DNA from: Epilinea sp044228875
GTDB taxonomy: Bacteria > Chloroflexota > Anaerolineae > Epilineales > Epilineaceae
Direction: 5' to 3'
NCBI GenBank assembly: GCA_044228875.1
Contig: JBGAUA010000003.1
Location: forward strand, 1-64,000
Length of the DNA stretch: 64,000 bases
How positions within the stretch are numbered: position 1 is the first letter of the stretch; each line of letters opens with the position of its first letter. The translations under genes and the position numbers were made by a program. Under the pieces are notes generated by a model. It worked only from the letters and a program-made list of their open reading frames with translations, was not told where the DNA came from and did no database searches. Positions 34,989 to 43,140 of the stretch are shown piece after piece.

Positions 34989-36257
34989 TCATTCGACCCA
35001 TTCCAGCTCGACGACGTCGCCGATGGCCACAAGGTCGCCGTCTACAACCCCCGCCTCGCGCAAGGCGACGCGGGCGCCCACGGTGTCCAGGAGCCGCTGG
35101 AAGCGGGCGATGGACTGGTCGTTGTCCCAGTCGGTGACCTCGGCGGCCACCTCAACACGCTCGCCGCTCAAACGGTAGTAGCCCTCGCCCAGACGCTCGA
35201 CCTTGATCTTCTCGGCATCCACCGCTGACGGCCGGAGCACGGGCAGGCTGATGGGCGTCGCTTCCGGCGCCGGCAAGGCCTTCACCCGCGCGGCGATGGC
35301 CCATAGCAGCTCCCGCACCCCTTCACCGGTGGCGCCGCTGATGGCCATGGCGTCGGGATAGCCTTGCGCCAGCTCGGCGCGCAGCGCCGGCCAGCGCTCG
35401 CGCACGACGGGCAGGTCGAGCTTGTTGACCACCACCAGCTGCGGCCGCGCGGCCAGGGAAGGGCTGAAAGCGGCCAGCTCGGCGTTGATCACGCGCAGAT
35501 CGGCGAGCGGGTCTTCCGCCGAACCGTCCAGGAGATGGACCAGGATGCGCGTGCGGTCCACGTGTCGCAGGAAGCGGTCGCCCAGGCCGCGGCCCTGGCT
35601 GGCGCCCGCCACCAGGCCGGGTACATCGGCCAGCACCAGGGTCTGCTCGCCGACCTCGACCACGCCCAGGTTGGGTACCAGGGTGGTGAAAGGGTAGTCG
35701 GCGATCTTGGGCCGCGCTGCGCTGACCACCGCCAGCAGCGTGCTCTTGCCGGCGTTCGGCATGCCGATGAGGCCCACATCGGCGATGAGCTTGAGCTCCA
35801 GGCGCAGCCGGCGCTCCTGCCCGGGAAAGCCCTTCTCCGCGAAACGCGGCGCCTGGCGCACGGAGTTCTTGAAGGCCACGTTACCCCGCCCCCCGCGACC
35901 ACCGGCGGCCACGACCAGCCGCTGGCCGTGCTCGGTCAGATCACCGATGACATGGCCGGTCGCCGCGTCGTGGATCACCGTCCCCACCGGCACCTTGACC
36001 TCGCGCAGCGCACCGTCAGCGCCATGCATCTGGTTCGGCCCGCCCGGCCCGCCGTTCTCGGCCAGGAAGCGTGTCGTGTAGCGGAAGGCATAGAGCGTGT
36101 TGAGCCCTTCGTCGGCTACGAGGACCACATCGCCGCCCCGACCGCCGTGGCCGCCGGAGGGGCCACCACGCAGCACGAACTTCTCGCGGCGAAAGGTCGC
36201 GAGCCCGTTTCCGCCCCGACCCGCCACCACGTCGATCTCGGCTTCGTCCAGGAACAT
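34989..36257 (-). CDS. obgE: GTPase ObgE/CgtA
   Basis: Obg is an essential GTPase acting in 50S ribosome assembly and stress control. The 422-residue protein has the glycine-rich Obg domain (about 1-158: GRGGNGLATFRREKF, GGHGGRGGDVVL). The GTPase domain follows, with G1 GMPNAGKST, switch YPFTTLVPNLG, G3 DVPGLVAGA and G4 NKLD. An OCT-like C-terminal domain (about 345-420, VERLGEGYYRLSGERVE) ends the protein. ATG 36257 lies 1 base after the translin-family stop, with a GAGAGG ribosome site. Confidence 0.96.
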   Translation of the reverse strand: MFLDEAEIDVVAGRGGNGLATFRREKFVLRGGPSGGHGGRGGDVVLVADEGLNTLYAFRYTTRFLAENGGPGGPNQMHGADGALREVKVPVGTVIHDAATGHVIGDLTEHGQRLVVAAGGRGGRGNVAFKNSVRQAPRFAEKGFPGQERRLRLELKLIADVGLIGMPNAGKSTLLAVVSAARPKIADYPFTTLVPNLGVVEVGEQTLVLADVPGLVAGASQGRGLGDRFLRHVDRTRILVHLLDGSAEDPLADLRVINAELAAFSPSLAARPQLVVVNKLDLPVVRERWPALRAELAQGYPDAMAISGATGEGVRELLWAIAARVKALPAPEATPISLPVLRPSAVDAEKIKVERLGEGYYRLSGERVEVAAEVTDWDNDQSIARFQRLLDTVGARVALREAGVVDGDLVAIGDVVELEWVE

Positions 36258-36258
36258 T

Positions 36259-36912
36259 TCACGGCCTCTCTGATGGCGGCGCAACACGCGCCGCGAAGGT
36301 CGACAACGCCGCCTTGAGCTGCTGCTGTCCCACCGCCACCGTCAGGTCGCCGCGGGTCCGCTCGGTGACGCCGCGGACCATGTCGGTGGTCTGCTTGAGG
36401 TTGCGGGTGATCACGGCCGGATAGTCCACCGTGGTCAGGAGGGTGTAGATCTCCTGCATCCGCCCCAGGATCAGCTCGGCGGTGGCCAGGTCCCCCAAGC
36501 GGATGACGTCCAGCGCGCTGCGACGCAGCTCGCCGGCCGCCTCGCCCAGGCCATTGAGCCACGAGGCGTCGTCCACCGCCAGCGCCTGGGGACCGGGCAG
36601 CGGCTCACCGCGACAGAGCGCCAGGGTCAGGTGCGCCTCCGCCAGCTCCTTCTGCGCATCCAGCATGTAGCCGGCCGCCTGCAGGTCGGGATGGCCCTCG
36701 GCGGCCTCGTGCATTCGCGTCACCAGTTCGCGGGCCTCAGCCAGGGTGTCCGCGGCCGCCGGCCACTCCTCGCGGTGCACGGCGCGGATGGCGCGCGCGG
36801 CATGCTGCACCAGCAGCCGGCTCAGCCCCATGATGGTCTCGCGGCGGGCGTTCTTCTCGTCCAGGCGGGCCAGGATGGCCACCCCCAGATCGTCGATGTC
36901 GCCGGCGGCCAT
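36259..36912 (-). CDS. Translin-family protein
   Basis: This 217-residue, almost entirely helical protein resembles translin/TRAX, an RNA- and DNA-binding family best known from eukaryotes and archaea. Visible family features are the N-terminal helix RRETIMGLSRLLVQHAARAI, followed by HREE, the middle helix AAGYMLDAQKELAEAHL, and the C-terminal helix DYPAVITRNLKQTTDMVRG then ERTRGDLT. TRAX-type catalytic acidic residues cannot be confirmed by eye. Its ATG overlaps the stop of the GAF gene (ATGA) and its stop is 1 base from obgE, so it is coexpressed with ribosome-assembly and nucleotide-hygiene genes. RNA handling is a reasonable inference. Confidence 0.75.
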   Translation of the reverse strand: MAAGDIDDLGVAILARLDEKNARRETIMGLSRLLVQHAARAIRAVHREEWPAAADTLAEARELVTRMHEAAEGHPDLQAAGYMLDAQKELAEAHLTLALCRGEPLPGPQALAVDDASWLNGLGEAAGELRRSALDVIRLGDLATAELILGRMQEIYTLLTTVDYPAVITRNLKQTTDMVRGVTERTRGDLTVAVGQQQLKAALSTFAARVAPPSERP

Positions 36913-37382
36913 CAGGTTGCGGCCGAAGGTGCCAGGCGCGCCAGACGCTCGGCCACCGCTTCCAACAGGGCGCGGTCCGAGGCCCCGAAAGCCGCCGGCT
37001 GGTCGCTGTCGATGTCGATCTCGCCGAGCACCCGGTCTCCGTCCCGGATGGGCACGACGATCTCCGAGCGCGTGCTGACGAAGCAGCTCAGGTAGCGCGG
37101 ATCCTGGCGCACGTCATCGACCACGATGGTGCTGCCCGTCGCGGCCGCCGCACCGCAGATGCCGCGGCCGATCGGAATGCGCACGTGCTCGGTAGGCATG
37201 CCGACGTAGGGCCCCAGGACGAGATCGTCGCCCTCGACCAGATAGACGCCGGTCCAGTTGAAATGGGTGAATGCCGCCGCCAGGTCCCGCACGGTCGTGT
37301 CCAGGATCTGGGTCCAGACGGACTCCCGCCGCTCGATCTCGCGATCGAGCCGACGCAGGATCGCAAGGCTGTGGTCGGGCAA
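36912..37382 (-). CDS. GAF-domain protein, free methionine-(R)-sulfoxide reductase-like
   Basis: This single-GAF-domain protein of 156 residues matches the fRMsr (MsrC) layout: FNWTGVYLV, LVLGPYVGMPT, IPIGRGICGAAAATG, YLSCF and SEIVVPI. E. coli-type fRMsr uses three cysteines. Here the second and third (GIC and LSC) are present, while the first position, normally Cys before VRIP, is His (EHVRIP). Activity with two cysteines is plausible but not certain. I chose TTG 37382 because AGGAGA lies 5 bases upstream and the length fits the family. It is the first gene of the operon with a clear promoter at 37436-37464. Confidence 0.75.
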   Translation of the reverse strand: MPDHSLAILRRLDREIERRESVWTQILDTTVRDLAAAFTHFNWTGVYLVEGDDLVLGPYVGMPTEHVRIPIGRGICGAAAATGSTIVVDDVRQDPRYLSCFVSTRSEIVVPIRDGDRVLGEIDIDSDQPAAFGASDRALLEAVAERLARLAPSAAT

Positions 37383-37435
37383 GGGGATCTCCTGGACTGG
37401 GGCCGAATCTCGATCGTCAGCGGCACCTGGTCTCG

Positions 37436-37464
37436 ATTGTAGGGAGCCACACCCAGCGCTGCAA
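37436..37464 (-). promoter_or_regulatory. Promoter of the GAF-translin-obgE-nadD-rdgB operon
   Basis: On the minus strand TTGCAG (37459-37464) and TACAAT (37436-37441) are separated by exactly 17 bp. This is one of the two best sigma-70-type promoters in the window. It predicts a leader of about 47 bases before TTG 37382. Confidence 0.7.
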
Positions 37465-37537
37465 GTGCCTTGACGTGGAACCATCCGGACCGATGGGCCG
37501 TTCGCGGACATCGAGGCGCCTCTTGCCGGGACGGAAA

Positions 37538-37546
37538 TGCTATAGT
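37538..37546 (+). promoter_or_regulatory. Candidate extended -10 of the LCP gene
   Basis: TGCTATAGT is an extended -10 that ends 29 bp before ATG 37576. No -35 at normal spacing is visible. It is back to back with the operon promoter at 37436-37464. Confidence 0.55.
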
Positions 37547-37575
37547 CAAACCGATCGAGGGTTTTCGAGAAGTAG

Positions 37576-38832
37576 ATGTCCCTTTCCCAATCCACCGCTC
37601 CCCTGCTCAACCTGCCTCCACCGCCGCGGCGCTCCAGTTGGATCCTGCGCCTCTTGTTTGCGTTCCTGTCGCTGGGCATCCTGGCTTCCGGTACCGCGGC
37701 GGCCTTGGTGATCGGTCGGACGCTCTGGGCCCTCGCCGTCCCGGCTCGACCGGCGGCCGTGGCGGTGTCGCCTCCCGACCCGTCCCAAGTGCCCCAGGGC
37801 GAGTCCCTCGCGGTCGAGGCCCCCGAAGCCGCCGTCTGGGACCAGCACGGCCCCCTGGACATCCTGCTTCTGGGTCTGGACATCGATGACTGCGAGCAGG
37901 GCAGCGAGCTGGCCACCGCCAGCGAGGCCCGCCGCACGGACACGATGATCCTGGTGCACATCGATCCAGCCTCCGATCGTGCCGCCATGTTCTCCTTGCC
38001 GCGCGATCTCTACGTCTACCTGGACATTCCCTACGGCGGCGGGGTCGTCGGCGGCAACAAGCTGAACACGGCCCATGTCTTCGGCACCAGACTGGACGAG
38101 GACGGCAAGGCCGTCCCGCACAGCGGTCCCAACGCGGTGAAGCGGGCCATCCAGCAGAATCTCGACCTGTCGGTCCACCGTTACATCCGGGTGGACTTCC
38201 AGGGCTTCAAAGATGTCGTGGACGCCTTGGGCGGCGTCGACATCGACATCCCGCCCTCGGCCGACGATCCGACGGTGGGCCTGGTCGACACCGGCTATCC
38301 GGACGGCCATTGCGGCACGATGACCCTGCGCTTCCTGCCCGGCCTCCAGCACCTGGACGGCACGAAGGCCCTGCAATACGCGCGCTCACGCAAATCGACC
38401 AGTGACTTCGATCGCTCCCGGCGGCAGATGGAGGTCCTCCTGGCCCTGCGCGCGCAGGCGCTCAGGCCTGGCGTCATCCTGGACCTGCACAAGCTCATCC
38501 CGGCCACCATGGACGCCGTGGACACCGACCTCACCACGGAGGAGATCCTGGCCCTGGCGCGCATCGCCCGGCGCATCGATCCTTCCGCCGTGGGCCGCCT
38601 GCAGTTGGACACCAACGCCGGCTACGGCGACATGCTGCCCATCGGCAGCTTCGAGCAGTGGGTGCTCAGGCTCGACTCGGAGCGCTACGCCCCGCTCCGG
38701 GAGGCCTTCCTGAACTTCGGGCCGGATCCCTACGCCTCGCCTCCGGCCGTCACGCCGGCGGCGGACGGATCGGCGCCCGACACCGCGTCGTCGTCGCCGG
38801 ACGCCGCGCCGGGCGGCGACGCCTTGCCCTGA
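37576..38832 (+). CDS. LytR-CpsA-Psr (LCP) family enzyme
   Basis: LCP enzymes transfer glycans from polyprenyl-pyrophosphate carriers to peptidoglycan or other surface acceptors. The 418-residue protein has a short cytoplasmic head, one membrane helix (about 22-50), a linker and the LCP domain (about 92-320). The domain shows ILLLGLD, ARRTDTMILVHIDP, FSLPRDLYVYL (catalytic Arg/Asp region), NKLNTAHVFG, ALGGVDIDIP, and LDGTKALQYARSRKSTSDFDRS, given here as the motif range about 258-280. A Pro/Asp/Ser-rich tail follows. It may finish export of the polysaccharides made by the nearby glycan loci. Confidence 0.93.
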   Translation: MSLSQSTAPLLNLPPPPRRSSWILRLLFAFLSLGILASGTAAALVIGRTLWALAVPARPAAVAVSPPDPSQVPQGESLAVEAPEAAVWDQHGPLDILLLGLDIDDCEQGSELATASEARRTDTMILVHIDPASDRAAMFSLPRDLYVYLDIPYGGGVVGGNKLNTAHVFGTRLDEDGKAVPHSGPNAVKRAIQQNLDLSVHRYIRVDFQGFKDVVDALGGVDIDIPPSADDPTVGLVDTGYPDGHCGTMTLRFLPGLQHLDGTKALQYARSRKSTSDFDRSRRQMEVLLALRAQALRPGVILDLHKLIPATMDAVDTDLTTEEILALARIARRIDPSAVGRLQLDTNAGYGDMLPIGSFEQWVLRLDSERYAPLREAFLNFGPDPYASPPAVTPAADGSAPDTASSSPDAAPGGDALP

Positions 38833-38905
38833 TATCCCCGGGCCGGCCACGGCGTTCCGGGATGCTGGGGCCGCCCCGCAGTCCGGCCCCGCGATCGAAC
38901 ACCCG

Positions 38906-38914
38906 TGCTATCCT
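38906..38914 (+). promoter_or_regulatory. Candidate leaderless promoter of the dinG-type gene
   Basis: TGCTATCCT is an extended -10 ending 8 bp before ATG 38923. Transcription would begin within about 2 bases of the start codon, and there is no ribosome site in between. A GTG at 38905 overlaps this element and is a less likely start. Confidence 0.45.
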
Positions 38915-38922
38915 TGGCGTCC

Positions 38923-41484
38923 ATGGCCAAGCCCGCCAAGACCTCCATCGCCGCCTGCTTCGCCCCCGGCGGCGCCCTGGCGCAGGCCCTGCCCGGTTAC
39001 ACGCCGCGCGCCAGCCAGGCGCAGATGGCCGAGGCGGTATGGCAGGCCATCCAGAGCCAGTCGCCCGCCCTGATCGAGGCGCCCACCGGCACCGGCAAGA
39101 GCCTGGCCTATCTCATCCCCGCGCTTGCGTCCGGCAAGACGGTGGTGGTGGCCACGGCCAACAAGTCCCTGCAGCATCAGCTCTTCCTCAAGGATGTGCC
39201 TTTGGCGGCGCGGATCCTGGGCATGGAGCCCGACGCCGTGCTGGTCAAGGGACGACAGAACTACGTCTGCCAGTGGAAGTGGGAGCGCGAATGGGTTGAA
39301 CGGCAGCTGCTGGCCCAGATCGAGGGCCCGGGCGGGCAGGTGAACGCCCTGCGCGACTGGTTGGCCGGCACACCCACGGGCGACGTCGACGAACTGCCCT
39401 TCCTGCTGGCGCCCGACCTGCAGCCTCGCGTCGTCAGCCTGCACGACGACTGCATCCAGCAGGCCTGCCGCCATTTCGAGGAGGGCTGCTTCGTCAACCA
39501 GATGCGGGACGCCGCGGCGGGGGCGCGGGTGCTGATCACCAACCACCACCTGCTGCTCACCGCCCTGCGCCTGGGCGAGGCGGGGCACCGCCTGCTGCCG
39601 CCGGGCCAGGTCTACATCATCGACGAGGCCCACCACCTGGTGGACACGGCCACGGCGGTCTTCAGCGTCGAGGTCACCGACCACGCCGTGGAAGGGCTGT
39701 TGGCCCGCACGGTCTACGCCGAGCATCTGGGCGCGGACACGGTGGACGAGCTGCGCTTCATGGCCCGCGCGGCCTTCGACGACCTGCGTGCCCAGGCCCG
39801 CACCGCCGGGGGCGAGGGCGGCGCCTGGCGCATCGAGGAAGAGCTGCCGCGCCTGCGCCAACTAGCCCAGGCGCTCAAGGCGCAATCCCAGCGCCTCCAG
39901 GATCACAACCCCTACGCCCGCGAGGCCGCCCGGGCGGCGGGCGGCCAGTCGCCGGAGGCGGCGGCACAGGCCGATGGGGTGGAAGAGGCCTGGAGAGCGA
40001 TGAAGCGCCTGCAGCCGACGCGGACGGCGACGCGCGGCAAGGCGGCGACGCCCCTGGACGAGGCCGCCGCGCGTCAGCTCTACGACCTCGCCGTCAGCAG
40101 CCTGAACGGCCTGGCAGACGATTTCCTCACGCTGTCCAGCGCCAGGCGCGACAATCAGACGGTCCGCTACGCCGAACCGGTCAGCGGACGGCGCCAGGTA
40201 CGCCTGGTGCTGCACGCCTCGCCCATCACCCCGGCCACGGAACTCTCCGAGCATCTCTTCGGCGCCACCGGGCGGGCGGTCATCTGCACCTCGGCCACCC
40301 TGGCCGCCTCCGACGGGTTCCGCTCGGTGACGACGCGCCTGGGCATCGAGCGACCACCGCTGGAGCTGGTGACCGAGACGGTCTTCGACTACCCCGCGCA
40401 GGCGCTGCTCTACCAGCCGGCTTTGCCGGAGTTCCGTTGGGATCAGCGCGAGGTCTACTACGACGCCGTGGCCGCGGAGATCGAGCGACTGCTCTCCGCC
40501 AGCCGCGGTCGGGCGCTCTGCCTCTTCACCAGCTGGGCCGGCCTGGAGCAGACGGCCGGGCGCCTGCGCGAGCGCGGCTGCTTCTGGCCCCTGCGCGCCC
40601 AGGGCGACGCCCCCCGGGAGGCCCTCCTCGGCTGGTTCCGCGGCACCGCCCACAGCGTGCTCCTGGCCACCCGCGCCTTCTGGGAGGGCGTGGACGTGCA
40701 GGGCGAGGACCTGAGCCTGGTGGTGTTGGACAAGCTGCCCTTCCCCTCGCCGAGCGATCCGCTGCACGGGGCGCGGATGAAAGCGGTTGAAGCGGCGGGC
40801 GGCAGCAGCTTCGACGACTACCTCCTGCCGCAGATGACCCTGACCCTCAAGCAGGGCTTCGGCCGCCTCATCCGCACCGACCGCGACCGGGGCGTCGTGG
40901 CCATCCTGGACGAGCGCCTCAGCCGCAAGGGCTACGGCCAGGCGGTTCGCCGCGCCCTGCCGCCGGCGCCCCTCACCCGCGACTTCGGCGCGGTGCCCCG
41001 CTTCTTCGACGCGGCGCTGGGGGGCGCGGTGGACTTTGCCTTGGAGGTTCGGGGCCGGGAGGTCGCGGAGGGCGACGCCCCAGGATGGCGCTGGACCCTG
41101 CGCCGGATGGTCGACGGGCGGGCGGACAGCGCCGCGGGAGACACCGACCAGGTGCTGGATTCGGTCTCGGCCGAGTTCTACGCCGCCGCGCTGGGCCTGA
41201 AAGACCTGGCCGCACGGGTGCGCCGCGCCGGCAAGGAGCCCGCGGCCTTCAGCGTGGAGCTGCGCTGCAGCCAACAGGCGGCCGGCTGGTTCGAGCGCGC
41301 CGCCGACCTGCCGGCAGACGCCTTCGGCGGCCGGGGCTTCACGCCCGCGGACTTCCTCGTCGAGCGCGCGACCTGGCGCGCGGTGACCGTTCTGGGGGCT
41401 GCCGTCGAGGCCGCCGACCCGGTGGACGCCGGGCCCCAGCCCCGGACATCGACCAAAGAGACTCCCCCGTGGACGCGATCCTGA
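38923..41484 (+). CDS. ATP-dependent helicase, DinG family
   Basis: This 853-residue superfamily-2 helicase belongs to the XPD/DinG iron-sulphur group, which unwinds 5'-overhang DNA and R-loops. It has a Q-like region (YTPRASQAQM) and Walker A with Lys59 (APTGTGKS). Four cysteines between motifs I and II fit an Fe-S cluster (NYVC, DDC, QAC and EGC, about 115-195). ITNHHLL, the DEAH box (IIDEAHHL, about 235), TSATL, LFTSW, FWEGVDVQGEDL and QGFGRLIRTDRDRG (motif VI) follow. There is no N-terminal exonuclease domain. The last about 130 residues are poorly conserved. The 3' end overlaps the DUF4180 gene by 16 bases. Confidence 0.9.
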   Translation: MAKPAKTSIAACFAPGGALAQALPGYTPRASQAQMAEAVWQAIQSQSPALIEAPTGTGKSLAYLIPALASGKTVVVATANKSLQHQLFLKDVPLAARILGMEPDAVLVKGRQNYVCQWKWEREWVERQLLAQIEGPGGQVNALRDWLAGTPTGDVDELPFLLAPDLQPRVVSLHDDCIQQACRHFEEGCFVNQMRDAAAGARVLITNHHLLLTALRLGEAGHRLLPPGQVYIIDEAHHLVDTATAVFSVEVTDHAVEGLLARTVYAEHLGADTVDELRFMARAAFDDLRAQARTAGGEGGAWRIEEELPRLRQLAQALKAQSQRLQDHNPYAREAARAAGGQSPEAAAQADGVEEAWRAMKRLQPTRTATRGKAATPLDEAAARQLYDLAVSSLNGLADDFLTLSSARRDNQTVRYAEPVSGRRQVRLVLHASPITPATELSEHLFGATGRAVICTSATLAASDGFRSVTTRLGIERPPLELVTETVFDYPAQALLYQPALPEFRWDQREVYYDAVAAEIERLLSASRGRALCLFTSWAGLEQTAGRLRERGCFWPLRAQGDAPREALLGWFRGTAHSVLLATRAFWEGVDVQGEDLSLVVLDKLPFPSPSDPLHGARMKAVEAAGGSSFDDYLLPQMTLTLKQGFGRLIRTDRDRGVVAILDERLSRKGYGQAVRRALPPAPLTRDFGAVPRFFDAALGGAVDFALEVRGREVAEGDAPGWRWTLRRMVDGRADSAAGDTDQVLDSVSAEFYAAALGLKDLAARVRRAGKEPAAFSVELRCSQQAAGWFERAADLPADAFGGRGFTPADFLVERATWRAVTVLGAAVEAADPVDAGPQPRTSTKETPPWTRS

Positions 41485-41822
41485 TCCCCGACTCGCCGAT
41501 TCCCATCCTCGAGGTCCGATCCCCCGTCCGGTCGGTGGACGACGCCCTGGATCTGATCGCGGCCTGCTCCGAGCTGGGGACCGATCGCGTCCTGCTACCC
41601 GGCTCCATCCTGCCGGAGGCCTTCTTCGACCTGCACACGCGCTTCGCCGGGGAGTTGGTCCAGAAGCTGCTCAACTACCGGCTGCGCGTCGCCGGCCTGA
41701 TTCCCCCCGACCCGGCCCACGGCGATCGCTTCCGCGAGTTCCTCCTCGAAGCCGGGCGGGGGCCGCAGTTCCGCGTCTTCGGCGCGCGCGACGACGCGAT
41801 CCGCTGGCTCGGGGAGGGCTGA
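41469..41822 (+). CDS. DUF4180 domain protein
   Basis: This 117-residue protein matches the DUF4180 pattern: DALDLIAACSELGTDRVLL, then ALPE-like ILPEAFFDLHTRFAGELVQK, NYRLRVAGLIPP, FREFLLEAGRGPQFRVF and a final W in AIRWL. No biochemical function is known to me for the family. I chose GTG 41469, inside the end of the helicase gene, because the conserved region starts right after it. The overlap suggests coupled translation with the helicase. A repeat-rich, gene-free region follows. Confidence 0.8.
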   Translation: MDAILIPDSPIPILEVRSPVRSVDDALDLIAACSELGTDRVLLPGSILPEAFFDLHTRFAGELVQKLLNYRLRVAGLIPPDPAHGDRFREFLLEAGRGPQFRVFGARDDAIRWLGEG

Positions 41823-41927
41823 GTGGTTGCGTGACGGTATCTGGACGCCGAACCCGGCCGGCCGCCGGGCCATCGCAGCGGACGGCATCGAATGACTGGC
41901 CGACGTCTACGGCGGCCAACGCCAAGG

Positions 41928-42047
41928 ATGATGCCTTCATCGACTCGCCATGATGCCTTCATAAGGTCGTTTTGAAGGCATCATGGCGTCGCGCTTACGG
42001 CATCACGTGCATGACGTGATGCCGTGAGCGCGGCGCGCTCACGGCAT
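41928..42047. repeat. Palindromic TGATGCC repeat cluster
   Basis: Five copies of TGATGCC or its complement lie within 95 bp (41929, 41951, 41977, 41999, 42017). ATGATGCCTTCAT occurs twice with a 22-bp period (41928-41940, 41950-41962). Three perfect or near-perfect hairpins are visible: 41946-41960 with 41974-41988 (15 bp), 41993-42008 with 42014-42029 (16 bp, one G-T), and 42019-42031 with 42035-42047 (13 bp, 3-base loop). The last two share an arm and so exclude each other. No T-run follows any of them. Confidence 0.85.
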
Positions 42048-42172
42048 GGTGGCTCACGCGCCGCTGTTGCGCCCGAATCCCCTCGCCACGGCCCGGCGCG
42101 CGGGCCACGGCTCCGCCTGAGTCCAGGCGTCTCCGCGCCAGAGATCCATGCTTGAAGGCAGGCGGAGCGCAG

Positions 42173-42269
42173 TCAATTATGGATCGGTGTTATTGTGTAA
42201 CACCGATCCATGTTACCACGTAACACCGATCCCCAATTGACCCAATTACCGATCCCTAGTTACCGCGAA
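42173..42269. repeat. 23-bp-period repeat array with nested palindromes
   Basis: ACCGATCC occurs three times with an exact 23-bp period (42202, 42225, 42248). The arm GGATCGGTGTTA (42181-42192) can pair with TAACACCGATCC at 42198-42209 (extended to 14 perfect bp, loop 5) or at 42221-42232 (flanked by TCAATT and AATTGA). A third palindrome, TGTTAC-CAC-GTAACA (42211-42225), joins the two. The stretch is much more AT-rich than its surroundings. It could be an operator array, a multi-repeat transposon end, or an origin-like iteron set; no transposase or replication gene is nearby. Confidence 0.8.
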
Positions 42270-42516
42270 TCTCAGGCGCTGGGGGATGGCGAGGGCCGAA
42301 GCAAGCCGGGGAGACCGCGGCGGCGATGGCTTCCCAAAAGGAAAGACCGAGGGTCCGGCTGCCTGGACTCATGGCGCGCACCCCGCCGTTCCGCGGGCTT
42401 CGCGAGCCCCTCCGCCGTCCCTTTATGAACCTACAGGAGATTGGCCGCAGGGCAGCCACCCTGCGCTTCGGGCACGAAGGGGACCGGAATCGCGCCGACC
42501 TGTGGTACGGCCCTGC
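42270..42516. other. Gene-free sequence downstream of the repeat array
   Basis: I see no convincing gene here. A short plus-strand frame (42326-42526) and minus-strand frames exist but have no ribosome site and no recognisable content. A remnant of a former mobile element is possible and unproven. Confidence 0.4.
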
Positions 42517-43140
42517 TCAGGCTTGAGGGCCTGCTTCCGCACCCGCCTTGCCCGCGGCGGCGGCACTGCCCGCCACCTGCTCCCGGATGCCCAGCACCTG
42601 CGCCAGCATCGGGAAGGCCGCGGCCCACATGAAGCCGTCCTTGATGGCCGCGAAGACGAACTGCGGCGTCAGCGTCACCTGCTTCACCGCCACCGCCTGC
42701 GCCGCGGCGTAGGACACGATGCCCAGGGCCAGGGAGATGCCCAGGATCTGCCTGCGGATATGCTTCGGCAGGACGCCGGCCATCGCCGCCAGCCAGAAGC
42801 TGAGCAGCACGCCCAACACCTCCGCGCCCAGGCCGCCCAGATGAGCGCCCCAGGTGCTCGTCAGGGAATGCTCCGCCTGGGGCACCAGCAGCACCTGCCC
42901 CGGCTTGATCTCCAACTGGGCCGGATCCGCCATGGCGTTGGCCTCGGCCAACTGGATCGGCGCCACCTCGAAGGCGCTGGCGATCGTCGCCGCGGTGTCG
43001 CCGGCCTGCACGGTGTAGCGCGTCACCGTCTCCACCGCGTCGGCCGGCACATGGGGCATGAAGTCCCGCGTCCACCAGGCCAGGGAAACGATCAACATCA
43101 GGCAGAGCCCCGCCGCAAGGTATAGCGCCGCCTTTCTCAT
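42517..43140 (-). CDS. LysM-domain multi-pass membrane protein
   Basis: This 207-residue protein starts with a membrane helix (about 4-24, YLAAGLCLMLIVSLAWW). A LysM peptidoglycan-binding domain (about 42-92) contains YTVQAGDTAATIASAF, QLAEAN and IKPGQVLLVP. Three hydrophobic helices follow (about 100-128, 140-160, 165-190). A LysM domain between membrane helices is unusual. ATG 43140 has GGAGG 6 bases upstream and overlaps the stop of the small membrane gene (ATGA). It is the last gene of the minus-strand glycan operon and may tie the assembly machinery to the cell wall. Confidence 0.8.
   Translation of the reverse strand: MRKAALYLAAGLCLMLIVSLAWWTRDFMPHVPADAVETVTRYTVQAGDTAATIASAFEVAPIQLAEANAMADPAQLEIKPGQVLLVPQAEHSLTSTWGAHLGGLGAEVLGVLLSFWLAAMAGVLPKHIRRQILGISLALGIVSYAAAQAVAVKQVTLTPQFVFAAIKDGFMWAAAFPMLAQVLGIREQVAGSAAAAGKAGAEAGPQA

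Noticed and set aside
42173..42269. CRISPR array
   Set aside because: Only three short units, no conserved long repeat with unique spacers, and no cas genes.
42326..42526. A 66-codon plus-strand frame after the repeat array
   Set aside because: No ribosome site, no recognisable domain and strong shadow-type composition.
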